Shown piece by piece: positions 1-5,475 of a stretch of DNA of 5,475 bases. Within the stretch, counting starts at the first letter, position 1; every line of letters begins with the position of its first letter. The stretch is from contig JAJXXG010001224.1 of assembly GCA_021781255.1 (NCBI GenBank), forward strand, positions 1-5,475, written 5' to 3'. The DNA is from Acidobacteriota bacterium (lineage in GTDB: Bacteria > Acidobacteriota > Terriglobia > Terriglobales > Acidobacteriaceae). The position numbers were made by a program, and so were the translations under genes. Below the pieces are notes generated by a model. That model was not told the origin of the DNA, ran no database searches, and saw only the letters and a list, made by a program, of their open reading frames with translations.

Positions 1-381
1 CTCAAGCTCCGCCGCCGACTGCAATTGCTTTGAGAACCCCTGCCCGTAAAAGATATTGTCCCCGAGAACCAGCGCGCTCGGTTCCCCGCCGATAAAATCG
101 CGCCCGATCAGAAACGCCTGCGCCAGTCCGTCGGGGCTGGGCTGCACCGCGTAACTGATCTCCAGCCCCCATCGCCGCCCGTCGCCGAGCAATTCCGCAA
201 ACCGCCCCGTGTCCTGCGGCGTTGAGATGATGAGGATCTCCCGCAACCCGGCCAGCATCAGCGTGCTCAACGGGTAATAAATCATCGGCTTGTTGTACAC
301 CGGCAAAAGCTGTTTCGACACCACGTGGGTTACGGGATACAACCGCGTCCCCGACCCGCCGGCAAGAATGATTCCCTTCAT
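1..381 (-). CDS. rfbA: Glucose-1-phosphate thymidylyltransferase, N-terminal part (runs off left edge)
   Basis: RfbA/RmlA joins dTTP and glucose-1-phosphate to give dTDP-glucose and pyrophosphate, the first step of dTDP-L-rhamnose synthesis in the cytoplasm. Reading the minus strand from 381 gives 127 uninterrupted codons to the window edge; the family is about 290 residues, so well over half is missing. The nucleotidyltransferase signature GGSGTRLYP lies at residues 8-16 with the conserved lysine at 23 ([21 protein letters not shown]). [11 protein letters not shown] follows near residue 82, and LGDNIFYG near 110 supplies the metal-binding aspartate. These are all hallmarks of RmlA rather than of GalU or GlmU. 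Two adjacent ATGs exist (384 and 381). I chose 381 because GAGG (389-392) sits 7 nt from it but only 4 nt from 384, and because MKGIILAGG is the usual family N-terminus. rfbB lies upstream on the same strand, 197 bp away. No frameshift or missing key residue is seen. Confidence 0.97.
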   Translation of the reverse strand, partial: MKGIILAGGSGTRLYPVTHVVSKQLLPVYNKPMIYYPLSTLMLAGLREILIISTPQDTGRFAELLGDGRRWGLEISYAVQPSPDGLAQAFLIGRDFIGGEPSALVLGDNIFYGQGFSKQLQSAAELE

Positions 382-388
382 CATCAAA

Positions 389-394
389 CCTCAA
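389..394 (-). promoter_or_regulatory. Ribosome binding site of rfbA
   Basis: The minus strand reads TTGAGG here. The GAGG core (389-392) is 7 nt before the ATG at 381 and 4 nt before the ATG at 384, so it favours the second ATG. It lies about 25 bp from the 418-506 palindrome on the rfbA side. Confidence 0.55.
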
Positions 395-417
395 AAACAC
401 TTCCTTCAGGAACTGTC

Positions 418-506
418 ATCCTAAGCGCAGTTGGCGCGGCAACTGGGGTCCCCACGGACGGGTCTTTCTCCGTGGGGTGTTTGTTGCGCCAACGGAGTCG
501 AAGGAT
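418..506. repeat. Nested palindromic intergenic repeat element
   Basis: This imperfect palindrome has three nested perfect stems seen directly: ATCCT (418-422) with AGGAT (502-506); GTTGGCGC (430-437) with GCGCCAAC (486-493); and CCCCACGGA (450-458) with TCCGTGGGG (469-477), closed by a 10-nt loop. G-U pairs and Watson-Crick pairs (438-442 with 481-485) extend the middle stem in RNA. The borders, GTCATCCTAAGCG on one side and GTCGAAGGATCTGCGG on the other, recall a dispersed intergenic repeat I associate with Acidobacteriota; that link is from memory. It lies wholly between rfbB and rfbA, so it would be transcribed if the two form one operon. No T-run follows on either strand, which argues against a simple intrinsic terminator. 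It contains no reading frame I can support. Confidence 0.75.
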
Positions 507-522
507 CTGCGGTTGCCCTTAG

Positions 523-542
523 CTCCGCATCCGCACGCGGAG
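523..542. repeat. Small inverted repeat
   Basis: CTCCGC (523-528) and GCGGAG (537-542) form a perfect 6-bp inverted repeat with an 8-nt loop. It sits between the larger palindrome and the end of rfbB, about 37 bp past the rfbB stop codon in the direction of rfbB transcription. No T-run follows, so a terminator role is not supported. It could be the outer part of the neighbouring repeat element. Confidence 0.45.
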
Positions 543-578
543 ATCTGATTGGCTTGAAAGTCAGTTGACCAAACAACG

Positions 579-1688
579 CTAGTCCCTGGTCCCTAGTCCC
601 TGCACTTTCCCCCGCTCCGCATAATTCTTGGCAATCCAATCGCGATACGCCCCCGTCCGAACGCTGTTCACCCACTCGCTCTGCTCCAGATACCAGCGCA
701 CCGTCTTGCGCAGTCCGCTTTCAAACCCCTCCGCCGGCTTCCAGCCAAGCTCGCGCGCAATCTTCCTCGCATCGATCGCATAGCGCCGGTCGTGCCCAGG
801 CCGATCCTCGACAAATTTGATGAGTCTCCGCCTCGGCGTCGCGCCACTAACCGGCCGCATCTTGTCAACAAGGTCGCAGATCGCCGTCACCACGTCAATG
901 TTCGCCCGCTCGCTGTTTCCGCCCACGTTATACGTCTCGCCCGGACGCCCTCTTTCCAGCACTGCCCTGATCGCCGCGCAATGGTCCTCCACGAACAGCC
1001 AGTCGCGTACGTTCTTCCCGTCGCCGTACACCGGCAGCGGCTTGCCCTCCAGCGCGTTCAAAATCATCAGCGGAATCAATTTTTCCGGAAACTGATAGGG
1101 CCCGTAGTTGTTCGAGCAGTTCGTGGTCACGACCGGCAGCCCGAAGGTATGAAAATACGCCCTCGCCAAATGGTCCGAGCCGGCCTTCGACGCCGCATAA
1201 GGACTGTTCGGCGCATACGCAGTTGTTTCGCTGAAAGCAGCATCGTCCGGTCCCAGCGTGCCATACACCTCGTCCGTTGACACGTGCAAAAACCGGAACG
1301 CCGCCCGCTCGTCCCCGCTTAAACCGGTCCAGTACGTTCTCGCCTGTTCCAGCAGCACAAACGTGCCCTGCACATTGGTTCGGATGAAGGCTTCAGGAGA
1401 AACGATTGACCGGTCCACGTGGCTCTCCGCCGCAAAGTGCACCACCGCTCTGGGCCGATGTTTTCGCAGCAGCTCCCCTACTAGCTCCGCATCGCAAATG
1501 TCTCCGCTCACCAGCGTATGCCGCCCGTCACCCTCCAGCGAGGCCAGATTGGCGGCATTGCCCGCATAGGTCAGCAGGTCCAGATTCACCACACCTGCAC
1601 GGTCGGCCTTCATCCAACTCAAAACAAAATTCGAGCCGATGAACCCCGCCCCGCCGGTCACCAGAATCGTCTCGTTCGCTTGTCTCAT
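579..1688 (-). CDS. rfbB: dTDP-glucose 4,6-dehydratase
   Basis: RfbB/RmlB is an NAD-dependent short-chain (extended) dehydratase. It converts dTDP-glucose to dTDP-4-keto-6-deoxyglucose, the second step toward dTDP-L-rhamnose. The complete 369-residue product shows the Rossmann NAD motif TGGAGFIG (11-18), [11 protein letters not shown] (84-94), the catalytic STDEVYG (137-143, with Asp139 and Glu140), the YxxxK pair Tyr164/Lys168 in [19 protein letters not shown] (193-206), [13 protein letters not shown] (224-236) and [11 protein letters not shown] (296-306). The DE pair and the [14 protein letters not shown] segment distinguish it from GalE. I chose the ATG at 1688 because the [11 protein letters not shown] segment then begins at residue 8, as in the family. 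The ATG at 1775 would add 29 cysteine-rich residues with no family character. No Shine-Dalgarno sequence precedes 1688. The product is slightly longer than usual (about 340-360), and its last residues come from a tandem repeat. rfbA follows on the same strand. Confidence 0.97.
   Translation of the reverse strand: MRQANETILVTGGAGFIGSNFVLSWMKADRAGVVNLDLLTYAGNAANLASLEGDGRHTLVSGDICDAELVGELLRKHRPRAVVHFAAESHVDRSIVSPEAFIRTNVQGTFVLLEQARTYWTGLSGDERAAFRFLHVSTDEVYGTLGPDDAAFSETTAYAPNSPYAASKAGSDHLARAYFHTFGLPVVTTNCSNNYGPYQFPEKLIPLMILNALEGKPLPVYGDGKNVRDWLFVEDHCAAIRAVLERGRPGETYNVGGNSERANIDVVTAICDLVDKMRPVSGATPRRRLIKFVEDRPGHDRRYAIDARKIARELGWKPAEGFESGLRKTVRWYLEQSEWVNSVRTGAYRDWIAKNYAERGKVQGLGTRD
581..601. repeat. 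7-bp tandem repeat (three units) overlapping the rfbB 3' end
   Basis: Three consecutive 7-bp units read AGTCCCT (581-587), GGTCCCT (588-594) and AGTCCCT (595-601) on the plus strand. On the minus strand they encode the last residues of RfbB, and the TAG stop (579-581) lies at the edge of the array. The final GLGTRD of RfbB is therefore repeat-derived sequence beyond the conserved enzyme. Similar GGGACTAGGGACC-type strings are, from memory, common between genes in Acidobacteriota. Confidence 0.7.
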
Positions 1689-1696
1689 TCGAACCG

Positions 1697-1702
1697 AGTA
1701 TA
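1697..1702 (-). promoter_or_regulatory. Possible -10 element for rfbB, near-leaderless
   Basis: The minus strand reads TATACT, one mismatch from TATAAT, ending 8 nt before the ATG at 1688. Standard spacing would start transcription within about 2-3 nt of that ATG, which fits the absence of a Shine-Dalgarno sequence. No recognisable -35 box lies 16-18 nt upstream, so the call is weak. Confidence 0.25.
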
Positions 1703-1747
1703 CGACACAAAACAAGCAACATTGGCAGGATGAACCATCTACGGCAT

Positions 1748-1773
1748 CTGTCCCCCTGTGGATGCTGTCCCCC
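1748..1773. repeat. Pair of 9-bp direct repeats in the divergent intergenic region
   Basis: CTGTCCCCC occurs at 1748-1756 and again at 1765-1773, repeat starts 17 bp apart and separated by TGTGGATG. The pair lies about 20 bp upstream of the candidate gltB -35 box and about 60 bp upstream of the rfbB start. It could be a regulator-binding site acting on either gene, or remnant repeat sequence. No known operator is recognised. Confidence 0.4.
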
Positions 1774-1794
1774 ATACTGAAAGGAAGTTCTCCA

Positions 1795-1823
1795 TTGACT
1801 GCGATTTTTCGTTATATTAAAAA
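1795..1823 (+). promoter_or_regulatory. Candidate sigma-70-type promoter of gltB
   Basis: TTGACT (1795-1800) matches the -35 consensus at five of six positions. Seventeen bases later TAAAAA (1818-1823) matches the -10 consensus at four of six, inside the most AT-rich patch of the intergenic region (1805-1823). Transcription would start near 1830 and leave a leader of about 140 nt before the gltB ATG. The better TATATT at 1813-1818 is only 12 nt from the -35 and so is poorly spaced. Confidence 0.4.
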
Positions 1824-1863
1824 CAGCGCAGTTTCCGGATGCGCCCGGATCTGCTCACGTAAA

Positions 1864-1913
1864 CCACTCGATCTATCTTTAGGGCGATTTTCATGCGTGA
1901 AATCGCAGAGTGG
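1864..1913 (+). other. Bulged hairpin in the gltB leader
   Basis: The arm GCGATTTTCA (1884-1893) pairs with TGAAATCGC (1898-1906) across a TGCG loop, giving nine base pairs with one bulged T. An outer pair, CCACTC (1864-1869) with GAGTGG (1908-1913), encloses it with a lopsided internal gap (14 nt on one side, 1 nt on the other). The structure lies within the presumed untranslated leader of gltB and ends about 50 nt before its ribosome binding site. It matches no riboswitch class I know, and no T-run follows. A leader regulatory role is only inferred. Confidence 0.4.
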
Positions 1914-1961
1914 CTGTGTATTCCGATCAGGAACGCACTCCGATCGTAAAATCTTGCTCGC

Positions 1962-1966
1962 AAAGG
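1962..1966 (+). promoter_or_regulatory. Weak ribosome binding site of gltB
   Basis: AAAGG lies 5 nt before the ATG at 1972. It is a short Shine-Dalgarno match but supports this ATG as the start over upstream in-frame codons. Confidence 0.4.
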
Positions 1967-1971
1967 CTGCC

Positions 1972-5475
<3,504 letters not shown>

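Noticed and set aside
2..400. A 132-codon minus-strand frame across the rfbA region
   Set aside because: It is out of frame with the strong RfbA signature read from 381, and its arginine- and glycine-rich translation is typical of a shifted frame.
430..493. Intrinsic terminator after rfbB
   Set aside because: The stem is strong, but no run of T follows it on either strand, and the rfbA gene on the same strand lies just beyond.
792..1280. Plus-strand open frames opposite rfbB, the longest 162 codons
   Set aside because: They are antisense to all the catalytic motifs of RfbB and show no protein family features.
1689..1775. A 29-residue N-terminal extension of RfbB from the ATG at 1775
   Set aside because: It adds a cysteine-rich stretch not seen in the family, and the NAD motif sits correctly near the N-terminus when starting at 1688.
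1811..1816. Minus-strand TATAAC as a -10 box for rfbB
   Set aside because: It matches five of six -10 bases, but there is no acceptable -35 at 16-18 nt and the patch is simply AT-rich.
1924..1946. CGATC/GATCG inverted repeat near the gltB start
   Set aside because: The stem is only 5 bp with a 13-nt loop, which is within chance expectation.
1824..1971. glnA-type glutamine riboswitch or other known riboswitch before gltB
   Set aside because: I could not find the conserved core of any class I know; only a generic hairpin is visible.
1689..1971. Sigma-54 (-24/-12) promoter for gltB
   Set aside because: No TGGCAC-N5-TTGCA-like pair with the strict GG/GC spacing is seen; TGGCAG near 1723 lacks a proper -12 element.

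Overview
This 5,475-base window carries three protein genes and a few small non-coding structures. It looks like ordinary bacterial chromosome: GC-rich, with dense genes and short intergenic regions. I found no phage, transposase, CRISPR, tRNA or rRNA signal. The organism cannot be fixed from three housekeeping genes. The intergenic repeat style (an imperfect palindrome beginning GTCATCCT..AGCG and ending GTCGAAGGATCTGCGG, next to short AGTCCCT/GGTCCCT tandems) resembles what I remember from Acidobacteriota (Terriglobia) genomes. That is a tentative inference from memory, not a search result.

Positions 1 to 1688 (minus strand) hold two genes of dTDP-L-rhamnose synthesis. They are read in the order rfbB (dTDP-glucose 4,6-dehydratase, complete, 579-1688) then rfbA (glucose-1-phosphate thymidylyltransferase, N-terminal 127 residues, running off the left edge). 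RfbA makes dTDP-glucose and RfbB converts it to dTDP-4-keto-6-deoxyglucose, the precursor of rhamnose and other deoxysugars of surface polysaccharide. The 197-bp gap between them is not a simple operon junction. It holds a nested palindromic repeat (418-506), a second small inverted repeat (523-542) and a 7-bp tandem repeat (581-601) that overlaps the last codons of rfbB.

Positions 1689 to 1971 form a divergent intergenic region shared by rfbB (leftward) and gltB (rightward). It holds a pair of 9-bp direct repeats, a candidate promoter for gltB, a bulged hairpin in the presumed gltB leader, and a -10-like box just before rfbB.

Positions 1972 to 5475 (plus strand) hold the first 1,168 codons of gltB, the large subunit of glutamate synthase. 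The gene runs off the right edge inside the FMN/iron-sulfur domain. It shows the N-terminal catalytic cysteine of the glutaminase domain, the central domain, most of the synthase domain and the CX5CX4C cluster motif. The partner gltD is not in view.

The genes themselves are textbook families and I see no undescribed enzymatic system. The observations worth following are the repeat-rich rfbB-rfbA gap, the structure and start-site ambiguity upstream of gltB, and a C-over-G bias of the plus strand that ignores gene direction.
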